A stretch of DNA of 64,000 nucleotides from Morella rubra (GCA_003952965.2 CM025854.1:12287769-12351768); one strand, 5' to 3'; counted from the first letter of the stretch, positions 1-12,796 are shown. Notes: a model not told the origin generated them from the letters alone. A program made the numbers and translations.

Positions 1-1939
1 AGGCAATGACAGACAGAGAGCGAAAAAGCGATCTGAATAGGATGTTATTTTGAAGCCTTTACTCATGACCTCCGTGCTATAATCTTTGGTATTTCCACCT
101 TAGTTTTTCACGAAGTGGCAAGAGAGCGGTCTGGCAGGAGAGTTTCAAGGGTATTTAAGGAGCTTGTGGGAGAAGATGGATGATAGAGTTCTGTTCCTTC
201 CCTTCCAACCGCATAATTCCCACCGATCCTCTCCTCACCATCACCTTCAGCTTTGCCTACTCTTGCGCTTGTCCTGGGGAAACCAAGCTATTTCCACCAT
301 CCGATTTTCGGAAATTTTTGTTTCCACGTGATAAACAAGAAACTATTCAAGCAGCTTATTTCTCATAAAATGGAGTGAATTGAATCCATAGCAGACTTGT
401 TCCGGACATTGTCTCGAATGGGTTCGATCGAGCCGGTTAAAGTCTTCACCTAATTTAAATAAAATCAAGTTTTTAAAGGATACTATTAAGAAACTATAAT
501 AGGGACTGTGTGACATCAGGTCTGTCCACATTTATGTCTGAATTTACAAATTTTGAAGATCTCAACACCACACATATTTGCAAAATACAGAGGCATACGA
601 CTTACAGTAATAACTTGCAGAGCTTAATACCGTTCAAGAAAATTCCAACACTATCCGGAAGTGTGGGATCTACGGCCCATAGTTCATTTACAATTTAGAC
701 TACGTTACAAACAATTAACAGCCACACCATCATCTAGCAACATATATAAACACCACCATTACCATATACATACGCGTTACAAAAGGAACGCTTTTTATCC
801 AAAATCACATTACCTATAATACCATCAGGTCATTCTCCAGTAAGGTCCACGACAATAGGAAAACTACAAAGATCGTTGTCTACACTGCGAATCCCGGTGG
901 TATGGTTGGCCGGACCCATATTTTATTCTCATTTGCACTTACGGGATGTCCTCTGTATGTCTTGAAATTCATTTGACGTCTTTAGGGGTGCAGTTGTCGT
1001 CTTCCCACAGCTTTGTCGTCTTCTACGACGGAAGAGATGCTTTACATGTTGGCGCCTTCGTGGATTGGGTTCTGAGTCATCGCTTATGTAAATAATTTCT
1101 GGGCCTACCTAGTTTCATATCGAATTCACTTGTTGTATATTGTCAGCGGATTTAGGAGGTGATTCCATGGGGTATTGTACTCGTGCTTATCTTGGACTAA
1201 TATTTGCCGAGCAGCACCGGTGCACATCAGTATGGGCATCAGTGTTCTTATAATGACAATTAGGCGCAATTTTTTTTGAATTTTCGATGATTGCAGCTTC
1301 CATTTTGCGAAAACTTTGGCACCTTATTCCACCTGCGAAAATTGAAAAAATTTGTTTTGGGCAAAACTTATCCCAATTTCGAATGAAATGGTCCGGATGC
1401 AAGAATCACGTCAAATAATTCACATATGTGGCCTTAATGTCTTTGCTAAAATGTCAGTGTCTCTTATGAAATTCCACTACCTTGAGTGGCCAGCATAGTG
1501 ATAAATATGAAGAAAGTCATGTAAATAATAAATGTAATAATTGTTTTTCCAAAAAATTAACTAAAATGCCTCACTATTCTTTTTATAAGTAGCATGCAAA
1601 GCACGTATGTGATTTGACACTTAAGATAAGACTTTGTAATTTAAGTGTTTATATGCTTATTCAAAAAATAATAATATGTCTTCAATTACTTACATTGTCA
1701 AATATCTCTTTAATTACTCTATCATCACAATAAAGAAATACTACAAGAATTTTATACAAGTCATCCAAGCTTATGCTACAAAAAGATTATATACCCATGT
1801 ATATCTCATTTATCCACTGTACAATTAAATCACAACCCACTTGTTGTCCATTTTCAGCGAATCCAGGATACGGGCGAAGTTGGCCAAGAGTCTGTCCTTC
1901 ACTCAGGCCCAATTGGCTCACCTATGGCCAGCTGAGTTG
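1..1939. other. Unannotated stretch, no gene recognised
   Basis: Only short reading frames (about 60-70 codons) occur on either strand and none resembles a protein family I know. The base composition changes from fairly balanced (1-1250) to AT-rich (1430-1800). No paired terminal repeats with target duplications were found. It may be old transposon sequence, but I cannot assign it. Confidence 0.5.
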
Positions 1940-2939
1940 NNNNNNNNNNNNNNNNNNNNNNNNNNNNNNNNNNNNNNNNNNNNNNNNNNNNNNNNNNNNN
2001 NNNNNNNNNNNNNNNNNNNNNNNNNNNNNNNNNNNNNNNNNNNNNNNNNNNNNNNNNNNNNNNNNNNNNNNNNNNNNNNNNNNNNNNNNNNNNNNNNNNN
2101 NNNNNNNNNNNNNNNNNNNNNNNNNNNNNNNNNNNNNNNNNNNNNNNNNNNNNNNNNNNNNNNNNNNNNNNNNNNNNNNNNNNNNNNNNNNNNNNNNNNN
2201 NNNNNNNNNNNNNNNNNNNNNNNNNNNNNNNNNNNNNNNNNNNNNNNNNNNNNNNNNNNNNNNNNNNNNNNNNNNNNNNNNNNNNNNNNNNNNNNNNNNN
2301 NNNNNNNNNNNNNNNNNNNNNNNNNNNNNNNNNNNNNNNNNNNNNNNNNNNNNNNNNNNNNNNNNNNNNNNNNNNNNNNNNNNNNNNNNNNNNNNNNNNN
2401 NNNNNNNNNNNNNNNNNNNNNNNNNNNNNNNNNNNNNNNNNNNNNNNNNNNNNNNNNNNNNNNNNNNNNNNNNNNNNNNNNNNNNNNNNNNNNNNNNNNN
2501 NNNNNNNNNNNNNNNNNNNNNNNNNNNNNNNNNNNNNNNNNNNNNNNNNNNNNNNNNNNNNNNNNNNNNNNNNNNNNNNNNNNNNNNNNNNNNNNNNNNN
2601 NNNNNNNNNNNNNNNNNNNNNNNNNNNNNNNNNNNNNNNNNNNNNNNNNNNNNNNNNNNNNNNNNNNNNNNNNNNNNNNNNNNNNNNNNNNNNNNNNNNN
2701 NNNNNNNNNNNNNNNNNNNNNNNNNNNNNNNNNNNNNNNNNNNNNNNNNNNNNNNNNNNNNNNNNNNNNNNNNNNNNNNNNNNNNNNNNNNNNNNNNNNN
2801 NNNNNNNNNNNNNNNNNNNNNNNNNNNNNNNNNNNNNNNNNNNNNNNNNNNNNNNNNNNNNNNNNNNNNNNNNNNNNNNNNNNNNNNNNNNNNNNNNNNN
2901 NNNNNNNNNNNNNNNNNNNNNNNNNNNNNNNNNNNNNNN
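1940..2939. other. Assembly gap of exactly 1,000 N
   Basis: All bases are N. The round length indicates a placeholder gap between contigs, so the real distance and content are unknown. Reading frames that appear to run through it are artefacts. Confidence 0.99.
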
Positions 2940-4690
2940 ACCGACTCCCTTTTTTCCTTTCTTTTCTAATTTTCGTCTGTCAGTCTATAAACAGAGAAAA
3001 TCAAATAAACTTCTGACCTGAGTCAGCTTCTTACCGCGAGTATAAAGTATGCGATGTGTGACTTTTACGGACCTCCAACTTTGGTGTCCATATTTTGAGA
3101 CATTCATGGATGAATCGTCTCTTCGTGTGGGTATTAATTGGGCTTATCCTTGATATTTAGTCCTCACTGGGCTTCTTAGGTCGGTATTTGGGTGTGCATT
3201 TAGTATATAGGGGAAATTTCCTACTGTCTGTATGTACCATCCACCATGTAGCGGAATTTGTGGTTTTGGCGGGAATTATTAGACTAGGCCAGGAGATAGT
3301 CAGACTCAGCTTATATGCCGTAAGTGTTATCGAGCTTGCCTCTTCCTTTTTAGCCAACTAGCTTTTAAGTTTATATGGTTGTAATTTTCCTTGATTAATT
3401 GATTGTATCCGAACTCTTCGGGGGGGGTGTTTAAGCCGGACAAAGCTCTTTTTTAAATAAGGACCTGGGATTCTCATCATTCAGGGAGGTCACCTGTTTC
3501 TTTTGGTTGGCTGGGGCTGCTTCTATTTCTTATTACCTGCACATCGTATTCATGGAGTCGATGAATGGTTCAGGACAAAAAAGGACAGATAAATGACCTT
3601 TTTGCCGGTGACTGTTCGATTCCTTCTTTGGTCGGGACCTCTGTCGTGGGATATTTTCACTGGCCTTGGTAAAAGTCTAATTTTTGACATTTTTTTTCTC
3701 TCCCGAGGTGGGTGCAAGGGAAAATTAAAATGGCGTAAGGGAATTATTTTGAAAGCTAAACTGGATGATATGTTGAGCCTTTCTTTCTCTATATTTTGTT
3801 AAGGAGTAGATTCAAACGGTCATCGTTCGCATGTTTCTTACATTATGTAATTATTCTAATAGGGGATCTTATCTCTACTTGCACTGAGGAAAATCATAAG
3901 CCACCTATTGTAAGGACTCGCATATTTCGAACATTCAATCGCCGGCTAGACGGCATATGTTGGTGCTTGCCATTTGGGAATTGGATCTTTCGTGAAGCTT
4001 GGGATGACTCTGCCCCTATTGAGGGAGGTAAGCCCCCAGTCTGCGTGAAGGGTTGCATGACTCCTCCCCCTATACTCCCAACTGTTTGGTTCCTTATCGT
4101 CGCATTTCGCCCTGACATTTTCCATGCTGCCCTCTGTTTGCCCTGTCGCGCTAGCCGGGAGCTTCAGTTCTTTAACTCAGGGTGTAAATTAGGAGTTCTA
4201 GACAATTCAGGAGATGTATGTAAAAGATTTTATTTTCTTTTTCCCTTTTTCCTTTTCTTTCTCTTTTCCATTTGTGTTCATACTTTAGGTAAAAGGTAAG
4301 TGGGGGGGATTGAATGAGTACCCATGGAATAGGTTAACCTTCACTTTTCCACTTTTCTTATGTGATTTTCCTCTTGGATCATTGTGTTGGATTCTTGGGA
4401 TTATTCTATTAAAAGAGGGTTTTCTTTTTGTACATATTTTTTGTACGCCTATTATGGGATGCTCTTATGTTCATTTTTCTTTATTAATAATTTGTATTTT
4501 CCTTTAACACTTTTGTACAAAAGACACATTAAGGATGCTCTAAATATTTTTATTTTGTTTGATTGGCTTATTTTTAACTCCTTAGCTCCTTAAAATGAGG
4601 ATATCTAAAAATGTTCTGAAAATTGATCAGTCGTATCAATGACTGCTGTAGTGGGAATCTCATCCACTATCTAATAAACCTTAATTGTTC
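2940..4690. other. Spacer with no recognised gene
   Basis: The longest frame (3796-4299, + strand, 167 codons) has no ATG at its 5' end, is rich in Phe/Cys/Leu near its end, and matches no family I recognise. A shorter minus-strand frame overlaps it at 3894-4118. A run of eight G occurs near 3420. I see no splice-supported gene and no bounded transposon. Confidence 0.45.
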
Positions 4691-4877
4691 TCGAATTTTT
4701 GCTCGACTTTGGGTTTCCAAACGTCATGAACAAGCTTAGAAATTGACTTGTCACTCTTTTTTCCAGCTCACTTCGACCCTTCACTTTGATCCTCAGTCTT
4801 TCATTCTTCCATAGTTTCAAACTCATCATACTCTGCCCAGCACCTTCGCATCCTCTTCTATTTCTTCCCCCATTCTC

Positions 4878-5635
4878 ATGGATCCTACAGATCTTCCCTA
4901 GTTGTTACTCACTCTGCCTTTTGAACTGATCTCTATGATCTTTTCCCTTTTACTAGAATCTCACCCTGCCGCTTTGCTGGCATTGGCTCAAACCTGTAGC
5001 CAATGTAGGATTTGGGTTTATAACCCCTCATTACTAAGAAGGATTTATGTTAGGATGTTACCCCCTTGTTATCAGAGGGATGAAGTCTTCATGAGGGGCC
5101 TCTGACCCTTCCTTAGAAGTGGAAACCCTGAGATCATGTTTCTGAGAGGTTTTGAGGGGTTGTTGATTTATCCTTCAAACAATCGCCGATGGACTACTTT
5201 CAGCCGGGAGATTACTATAGCAAGTCACGGTGGCAGCTTCAAGGGGCTTATGATGCTTGTATTGTTCGAGTACTTGAAGGAGATGACATTTGTTCCGCTT
5301 TACACATCCTTTATAGTCTTAGGGTAGTTCTTTCTATTCCTGACTTTCGAAGGATGAGATTGGAAGTTCTGGAGATTTTTGAAATGAATTATAACAGATG
5401 GGCCCCTAACTTCTCTGAGTATGCTTATATCTTATCAAGATCCTACACTAGGCCAGGGGGATGTTATAATCCTGATCCCAGAGGGGATTGGCATGATACT
5501 TGGGATGATCCTTGGGTATTTCCTTGGTTAAATCTCAAGATTGAATGGTTTGACACTAACGGCAGTTTGGGATTTTTCTCTGACGAAGATGGCTTTAGTG
5601 ATTTTGATGAAGAGGATCAGGATAACCATTCTTAG
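4878..5635 (+). pseudogene. F-box-like gene relic (At2g35280-like type)
   Basis: From an ATG at 4878 the frame reads a leader, a TAG at codon 8, then an F-box-like stretch with the motif LPFELISMIFS and a following Ala/Leu-rich helix (about 4915-5010). A TGA lies at 5103. The same frame then gives SGNPEIMFLRGFEG (about 5115-5160), which resembles the SGNPEAMFRxG segment of plant F-box proteins of the At2g35280 type, where Sel1-like repeats follow the F-box. Near 5185 the reading shifts by one base into a 148-codon frame ending in an acidic tail and TAG at 5635. In an intact member the F-box would bind SKP1 in an SCF ubiquitin ligase. Two stops and one frameshift make this a pseudogene. The family call comes from motif memory. 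Confidence 0.6.
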
Positions 5636-5946
5636 ACTTGGGAACAATTCTGTCCCATTTGCTTGGGGTTTTATGAATCGTATCACTTTTTTCATCTTCA
5701 CAATCAACACTTGATGTAATATAATGTTTGTCTTACGTAAATCGTTTATGTTAATATAGAGTTTGGGTTTATTCTTTATAAGGTGACTTTTATCCTTTTC
5801 TTGTCGTCGTTTATTTACCAATCAACATTAATATTTGGAATATATATATCCTGATTTAGACCTGAGAATCCCCGCTATATCTTCGTTTATATTTTCTCTT
5901 CTCTCTTTGCTTTTTACTTTTTTCTCTTTCTCTCTCTTTTTTTTTT

Positions 5947-8130
5947 GCTTAATTGCACCAGGGGCCTTTGAGGTAACATAATGTTGCAAATAAGCCCTTA
6001 AGGTAACGTTTTCAACAAATAGACCCTGAGGTCGATTCCTTCATAAAAAATAAGCCCCTCCGTCTACTTCCTGTCCGACCACTTAACGGCAATTGCTGAC
6101 TAGGATTAAAAATGCGACGTCTTTTAGCCCATTGCGTTTCTATCTTCGACTCTCTCTCTCTCTCTCTCTCTCTCTCGCACAATCTCTCTCTCCCTCCCTC
6201 TCTCTCTTTAGTTCGACTCTCTCTCTCTCTCACACAGATCTCTCTTCTTCTTTATTTAGATTATTGAGAAGTTCACATCAGATTATTATATCTCAGCTTG
6301 ATGTTGGCTTGAGGCGAATCCAAATTCAGTTGCTAGTACTCCCTATCTAAAGACAAATTAAAGGTGCTTTACCGCTTACGCCATGGTATCTTTGAAGAAA
6401 GTACATCCAAGGATCGAGGTGTTTGATCGGTTCAGTTTTTTTAAATGAAATGTATGATTCCACTACAAAAACGTGATAGTTTTGTGAAGAGTATGATCAA
6501 GACACTGTAGTACTAATAGAACCATCCAAAATAAAAAAAAGAGAGAAACTAAGAACTGCAATTGTCTAAGAGGAACAAAACTAATAGGCAAGAATGCTAA
6601 AGGTATAACGAGATCTGCATGTGGATCAGTTGTGCACTCGACCCCCTGTAATTGGCACCTAATGATTCGGTGAATAGTCAAGGGTCAGTGGCTGTTGACA
6701 GAAAGGAGCCTGGAAAACAGTATGTCTAAATGGCTCATACGAATGAGCATACATCATCGCAGTAGTACTTGACCATTGCATGTATGCAGCATCTCTGGAT
6801 GTCTGGTTGAATCCCATGGCACATAAGGGGCTCGTAGCAGGGTCGAAGGAGGTCTGTACCCAACCACCATTGGCATCTGACCCAACTGAGAAAAACTCGT
6901 ATCATACTGCACAAATGGATGTTGTACCTTATGCATATTGAACTGCACCAAGTTGTAGTTTAGATTTGCTGGAAGGTTCTTAATATACCTCTTATATCTG
7001 TGATCATAATCGGGGTCAGTACGATCCTTTTCTCTATCCCTAAAAATGGCAACTCTAGATGAAGTACTCGCATCCTTGAGCAACACGATGTGCAGCAAGT
7101 TGAAGGTAAGAAGTAGGGAAATGTGGGAACTCAAATTGCTGCAGTTCAGGATTGCTCAAAAACTTCTGGATATCGAGTTCCATTCGCAAAATGATGAGAC
7201 GGTGACAAGGGTTCTGTAGAGCCTCAACCAAGAAGGGGTCGACCATTGACTCCTTATCTTTGAGCCCAAAAACACTGCTGTTGACAGCGGAGGCATCCAT
7301 GGCCATCACCTCTTTCTGCCTTGCCACACTCTCTCTACCAAAATTTCTCCCGAAAGATTCTTCTTCTTCTTGAAGAAAAAGAAGAAGAAGAAGAAGAAGA
7401 AGAAGGAAAGGTTGTTGCCTCGGGAGCATTAGGAAGAGAGGGAGGAAACTTGAAATTATAGGCCCTTCGTTCCCTTTCCCTCTCTCGACTATCCTCGTGT
7501 CATAGTCACTTACTTTCTTGTTATCCCTCATAAGGTTATCCCATTTATCATTGCACTAGTTTTGGTTCCTCAAACACCTTTTTCTCTGACAATAATCTTC
7601 AATCCATTTCCATTTTGGCTCCACAGATTTGTTCCTCCCTTCGGCCTTCACCGTCCCCACTTCCCTTCATTCTTCTTGGTTAGGGAAGAATAGAAGATGG
7701 GTTCGGGGAAAAATCGGGGTTCTCAATAATCTGAAAAAGAGAGAGAGAGACAATCGAACTAGAGAGAGAGATCTATGCGAGAGAGTGAAGGATAGAAAGA
7801 GAGTAATTTGCTAAGTATTGAAGATAGAAATGCAATGGGCTGAACGACATAGTTATCTCCAAGTTCTTTTTTTGTTTGAAGGCATAGTAAGGTGGCTGCC
7901 ACCTGGCGCACGCGTGGTTGGGCTGCTTTAACGAGATAGGTGTCGCTCAATAGTTGCATCTGAAGTGGATTTTTAATCCTAGTAAGCAATTGTCATTAAG
8001 TAGTATAACGGGAAGTGGACAAATGGGCTTATTTTTTATAAGGAATCAACCTCAGGGGTTTATTTGTTGAAAACATTAGGGGCTTATTTGCAACATTGTG
8101 TTACCTCAAGAGCCTCTGGTGCAATTAAGC
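5947..8130. mobile_element. Mutator-like element carrying a host gene fragment (Pack-MULE)
   Basis: The two ends are long imperfect inverted repeats. The left arm begins GCTTAATTGCACCAGGGGCC at 5947 and runs about 200 bp. The right arm, read on the minus strand from 8130, begins GCTTAATTGCACCAGAGGCT and stays similar to about 7815 with an extra ~100-bp block. Long inverted repeats around captured gene sequence, with no transposase, are typical of Pack-MULEs. The expected 9-bp target duplication is blurred because the element sits in a T run (ten T on the left, C plus eight T on the right). CT and GA microsatellites occur just inside both arms (6150-6230, 7735-7805). Inside is an R3H-domain gene fragment on the minus strand. 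Confidence 0.8.
6659..7300 (-). pseudogene. Captured fragment of an R3H-domain protein gene
   Basis: Read on the minus strand from the ATG at 7300, the product begins MDASAVNSSVFGLKDKES and continues into the N-terminal region of plant R3H-domain (single-stranded nucleic-acid binding) proteins, including MELDIQKFL and FPTSYLQLAAHRVAQ. Near 7075-7090 the reading jumps frame into FRDREKDRTDPDYD, then VQFNMHKVQHPFVQYDTSF and QLGQMPM, known from the C-terminal part of the same family, and finishes with QAPFCQQPLTLDYSPNH and a stop at 6659. The middle of the protein is therefore missing and the join is out of frame. A GA/CT-rich leader-like stretch (7300-7540) precedes the start. The R3H signature Arg in YLRLAAH is Gln here. 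It lies wholly within the Pack-MULE and is not expected to encode a working protein. Confidence 0.75.
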
Positions 8131-8501
8131 CTTTTTTTTCGATCTAGGTTTTGAAAGGAATGCTCTAATGGGCCTAAATGAGTTAGCCCTAATGGACCTT
8201 TCTTATCCATATCTTAATTTGATTTCATTAATTCGTGCGTAAATTTTTTTAGTTGAAGTGATATTGTTCTGGTCAATTTTTATTGACCGACGTGTCAGTT
8301 ATCCCTAACCTTTCGCCTCCTGACCTTTCGAGTTCCAGCGAATCACCTTACCCCAATCTTGTCCATGCCACTATTGGAAACGACATTGGGGGATTTCTCG
8401 AGAGTCATCATACCCTGCCGGTATTTCAGAACATTTAATACTTCTTTTTCATTCTTATCATGCAAGCTTTATCTTCCGTCTTTCGAGTTTCTAGGTTTTC
8501 T

Positions 8502-8510
8502 TATATAAAG
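8502..8510 (+). promoter_or_regulatory. TATA box ahead of the second F-box-like relic
   Basis: TATATAAAG lies 68 bp before the ATG at 8578. It is followed by a pyrimidine-rich leader (8520-8575), as expected of a plant core promoter, which suggests the relic downstream once was a complete gene. Confidence 0.5.
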
Positions 8511-8577
8511 CCCGAGATCTTTCTTTCTTTCACTATAAGTTTCCCACTTTCACCTTTCTCCTTATCTTTTATTCGCC

Positions 8578-8880
8578 ATGGAATTAACAAAGAATGACTC
8601 TGCAGTTTCCAACCAGGGCAACACTCATTTTCCTATATAGGATATTTATTACTCGCTACTATCTAGGATTTTCTGTCATGTGGTTCGTGAGGGTGGGATT
8701 AATGCTTTCTTCACTCTTCTAAATACGTGTCATCATTGGAGGGAGGTGGCTTGCTGCCCCCCAATTCAGGGAAATTCCCATAACAGAAAACACTATCATT
8801 CCCTTTCATCTCCAGTCTTGGTTTATCTCCCTTTGGAGTTTTTGGATTTCCCCTTATCCTTATCATCAAAACATTGATTG
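8578..8880 (+). pseudogene. Second F-box-like gene relic
   Basis: The ATG at 8578 opens a frame with a TAG at codon 21. The same frame then continues as DIYYSLLSRIFCHVVREGG followed by NAFFTLLNTCHHWREVA, which has the spacing of an F-box helix pair (L-x-x-I-F...L-x-x-C-x-x-W). The frame loses resemblance after about 8760. It is a 5' fragment of an F-box-like gene with a nonsense codon. It may be a relative of the relic at 4878-5635, on the other side of the Pack-MULE. The assignment rests on motif spacing only. Confidence 0.45.
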
Positions 8881-9234
8881 TAACTAAAAGCCAACACCCA
8901 CGTGCCAACGTATATAAGAGATTACACTGGATCTTATAACCTAAGCAGAATTTGGTCCAAGTCTGCTCCTGAAAGCCTCAAATGCCTCAGGTAAACCAAA
9001 GAGCTGAGTTCACTCAGCCACACTTAACATCAAATCCATATATATCCCATGAGAATACCCCAATAGGGCTGATTGATGAATCAGTCTTCGGTCGATCTCT
9101 GGCTCAAGACCCCTCCAAAAGAAGAAATCCCTTCCTTGGTATATGTAGCGTCGGGATTCCCACTATTTATGAGATTCTCCATAAATATTTGAGTGGCGAT
9201 CTCGAAGTCAAAGCTAGGATAATAGACTAAAATG
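8881..9234. other. Short spacer, no gene recognised
   Basis: One 82-codon frame (8982-9230, +) begins with ATG but shows no domain I know. Nothing else is supported. Confidence 0.4.
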
Positions 9235-10260
9235 TGCTTTAATTGTTTTCAGATCATCACAAAATAAACTCACAAGCCTTTTTGGGAGTTAGTTTTTGAA
9301 ATTAGTATTTCAAAATGTAAAAAAAAAAATCGGCTTTCTATTTATAGTGGCTCCACAACTTCCTGTACCAATCGACCAAGGAATTATAGCGGTCAACTGG
9401 CTGTGGCGGGCATGAAAATGCTCTGTACCGATTGACAAACTCGCGTAGGCCAGAAATGATAGCATTTGGATTTTATGCTCGTTGGGGAATGACTAGTTGT
9501 AGTGGTTGACCAGTTGGTGTAGCGATGGACCGGTACAACGGAAAAATTGATAGTTCGATCGCAAACAGCTAGAAACGGCTAGTTTTCATATGTGGCCTAT
9601 ATAAGAACTATCTTAAGATTTTTCTAACAAGCCTTGAACGCTCATACATTTAATTTATCCCTAAAAGAATCAAAAGCCTTCATTTTCATATCAAAAAATT
9701 TTGCTCATATCACTCAGACAGAGTTCAAATGTCTCGCATCATGCTTGTACTTACCCCCAAGGCTCATCTATAGAGATAGAATGAACACAGGTGGGGATTA
9801 CAGCACGAACTATTTCGATTAACCACCAACTGATTAACCTTGAAAAGCTTAGCAGAAATTTTTAAGTGAAAAATATTATTGTAATATTAGTAGTTAGGAA
9901 ACACGTTAAAGAAGATAAGAGAATTTTTGGAAAAAATAGGATCGACTAATGTTAAATGTTTTGGAATAGTTTAGAAATTTAAAACTCTTGGGAGTAAAAA
10001 GAAAACGTAACGACGTAAGGAGTATGAAATCGGATAAGAAAGAAGTTTTGAAGTAGTAAATATACGATTTCATTACTGATCATGGTTTTTTCCTTTTTCC
10101 AGAACACGTCCTTCATGAGGACTGTAAAAAGAAAGAGAAGTAGGTACAAAAGTGGAAGCTTTCTAAAGCTTGCCATGCTAATACAATCGTGATTTTAAAA
10201 ACAGTAATATACATCAAAAGCTAACAGAAACAAAAGATATTGCATCAACACTAGGGTTCA

Positions 10261-10678
10261 CTAGTCCTCCGCATTAGTATCGGAGGTAAGGTCGACTACA
10301 TCGGTCTCGGGTGAGACACGGCTACCCTCCTCCGATGGGGTCGGTGGGGTAGGATTAATGCGAAGGAGTGCCAGGTCTACATTGATCAACCTGAAATCTT
10401 CTAATCGAGTTAGTGGGGGTAAAGGTGGTCCCTTGAGGTACCAATAGGGCTCATGCTCCACCAGTATCTCGAACAAGTTTGAAACCCACGTTTGGATCTT
10501 CAAAACCAAAATATAGGGGTTGAGGTCCAAAGTCTGCTCGCTCTAAAAAAGCTTCATCTGCAATATCTACGGCGCAACATACAAAATATAAGACATAAAA
10601 AGGGGTGAGTCCTACTAACTCAGTAAGGGGGGAAGGGGACAATATGTGATACAGATAAACAGGAGTTACAGTAAACAA
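10261..10678 (-). pseudogene. Broken reading frame inside the giant LTR
   Basis: Two overlapping minus-strand frames read as one protein with a frameshift near 10480. The upstream part (10678 to about 10480) includes DEAFLERADFGPQPLYFGFE; the downstream part includes EHEPYWYLKGPPLPPLTRLE and an acidic tail VVDLTSDTNAED before the stop at 10261. The composition (Pro-rich, no low complexity) looks protein-like rather than random. I do not recognise the family. Large plant gypsy LTRs sometimes carry such short frames of unknown function. Confidence 0.4.
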
Positions 10679-12792
10679 GAATACAACAAATATGCACTGG
10701 TAGTAATCGATAGAATCTCTATGTATGCTTAATTCAGTGCAGAAATGATGTATATTGTTTCTCGGTCAATTCTCTTTCTGGTCTGGTAAAGGTGTCTCTT
10801 CTACACTTTGTTTAACCCCTAGAGTCAGGGTTGTGCATCCCTCCTCTCCTCTAGGACTGTCTCATGCATTACACACACCAAGATTCGATTAGGCAAGCCT
10901 CATACCATTGCCTAGGGAAACTAACCATTATTTCCATTAGCGGTGGCTTGCACGGTTCCTAATGTGAATGGTACCGTCACATGATCTCAGGACCACCTCT
11001 AAGTATTGGTTCTTTCCGATCTTTTTAGTGTTTTCCATACCCGTGAAATGATTATGCAATATGACACGTGTAAGCATATGAAATTCACAAACTTATATAA
11101 GCTGGAAATAAAATGCACATATGCACATTCTAATCTTACAAATAAAAAATATGGCACAAAACATACTCTTATCTTGAAAATTCATATATTATTAATATGT
11201 ACTCATTAGATACTAACTATGTTCTAATTTTATTGGACTTAAGACTTATGCTAGTGTTTTATTATCCTTCCTTTGATTATTACTAAAAATTGAAGCTTGA
11301 TTACTTACTATGCTTATACACTTTATTTACTATTTCTTTATTTAATCACTTCATTAATACAAATGGACCTAGTATTTTACAGTTTTTAATTTAATAAGTA
11401 TTTTACAGATTTGAGTTAATAGTACAACTCATTAAGTTAGTTGGCTGGATTTCAGTGTTTCTTAGGTCTTATGTTTTGGGCCTCATTTACAATGATTTTG
11501 AACTCAAAACTTAGTCCTAACTTCATTAAGCTAAGCCCAGTCCTGCCATAAGCCCAGATTTTAAGTTTAAACGTTTTTACCCCTAATTTTCTCTAAAATG
11601 CCGAAACTGTCCCCTATGTCTCCAAGGGCATTTTGGACCTTTCCACTTAATCAAATAACTGAAACTTTTAGGCCAAGACCTGCTAATGCTAAACCTCATT
11701 GCTGAAAAATTGGTGTAAAAATTCGAACTACTTCTACCAGAAAACTCCTCTAGTGCATTTGGGTACACTATGGCTTAAGAATTTCCTTGCATGTATGTGT
11801 ATTGACTTGTCTTTGACCTAAGTCTTAATCCTATGCTAATAACATGTGAATAACATCAAAATATAACCAAGATAGAAATCAGTAACCATTTGCAATGCAA
11901 AGACCTTTATTTCCTTGTTTTTCTTTTCCCAATTTGTCACCAATCCATCAAAAATTCATGCATGTAAATTAGATGCCAATCTATTGTCATTTTCGGCCAC
12001 AAAAACTCAAGAAGAGTTCACAATAAAGCATTGTCGTGACTCCTTTTTCCTACCTTTACATCACTTGGCAAATTTTTACAAACTTTTAGTTCATGAAATA
12101 CAAAAATCCTTACAAGATCTTTAAAGAAAACAACATGCAAGAAAAGAGAAAAACCATCCAAGCTCACATATGCATTTTCCTTTTTCCCCTTGGTCCAAAC
12201 CATGACCTACTTGTGAGTCTATCCCCATTTTATGCCACATTACCTACATGCAAGCATCCAATCATCACGAAATTATCTAGGCAAGCACGATTTCTTCACA
12301 AGAAAACACAAGGGACAACCATTTGGCCAAATGAATTCATTTTCCCCCATTTCCTCATCATCCACCTACATGCATGTAACTATTCCATAAGAAGACTCTC
12401 AAAACTATCATCTAATCCAAACCATGACCCCAAGGTCATTTTCCCTTCACCACTCACAACCAAACATCACAAACCCCATTTAAAATGAACCTATATCACC
12501 CTTACCTTCTAGCTTCAGTTGTTGCTTGATGATTCTTGAAAAAATACCTAAGGCAAACCTCAATGTTAGACAAGGTAAACAAGAAGAAAACTTAGTCAAA
12601 GGAGAAGGGCTCACAGGAGAGGTTTTTCTCTCATGGCCGAAAGCTCTCTATTGCCTACCTCCTTTCTATTTCTTTTTCTTTCTTCTTTATTTCCCCTTCT
12701 CTTCCTTTTCCTCTTCTTCTCTTCTTTTTCTTCTCTTCTCTTCTTCTTTCTTCTTCCTCTCAACTAGTTAGCTCTTCACGTCACTCCCTCCT

Positions 12793-12796
<4 letters not shown>

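Noticed and set aside
1773..3016. Two long + strand frames of about 390 codons
   Set aside because: They consist mostly of unknown residues read through the N gap.
3796..4299. 167-codon + strand frame
   Set aside because: No ATG at the start, no recognisable domain and a biased composition; probably chance.
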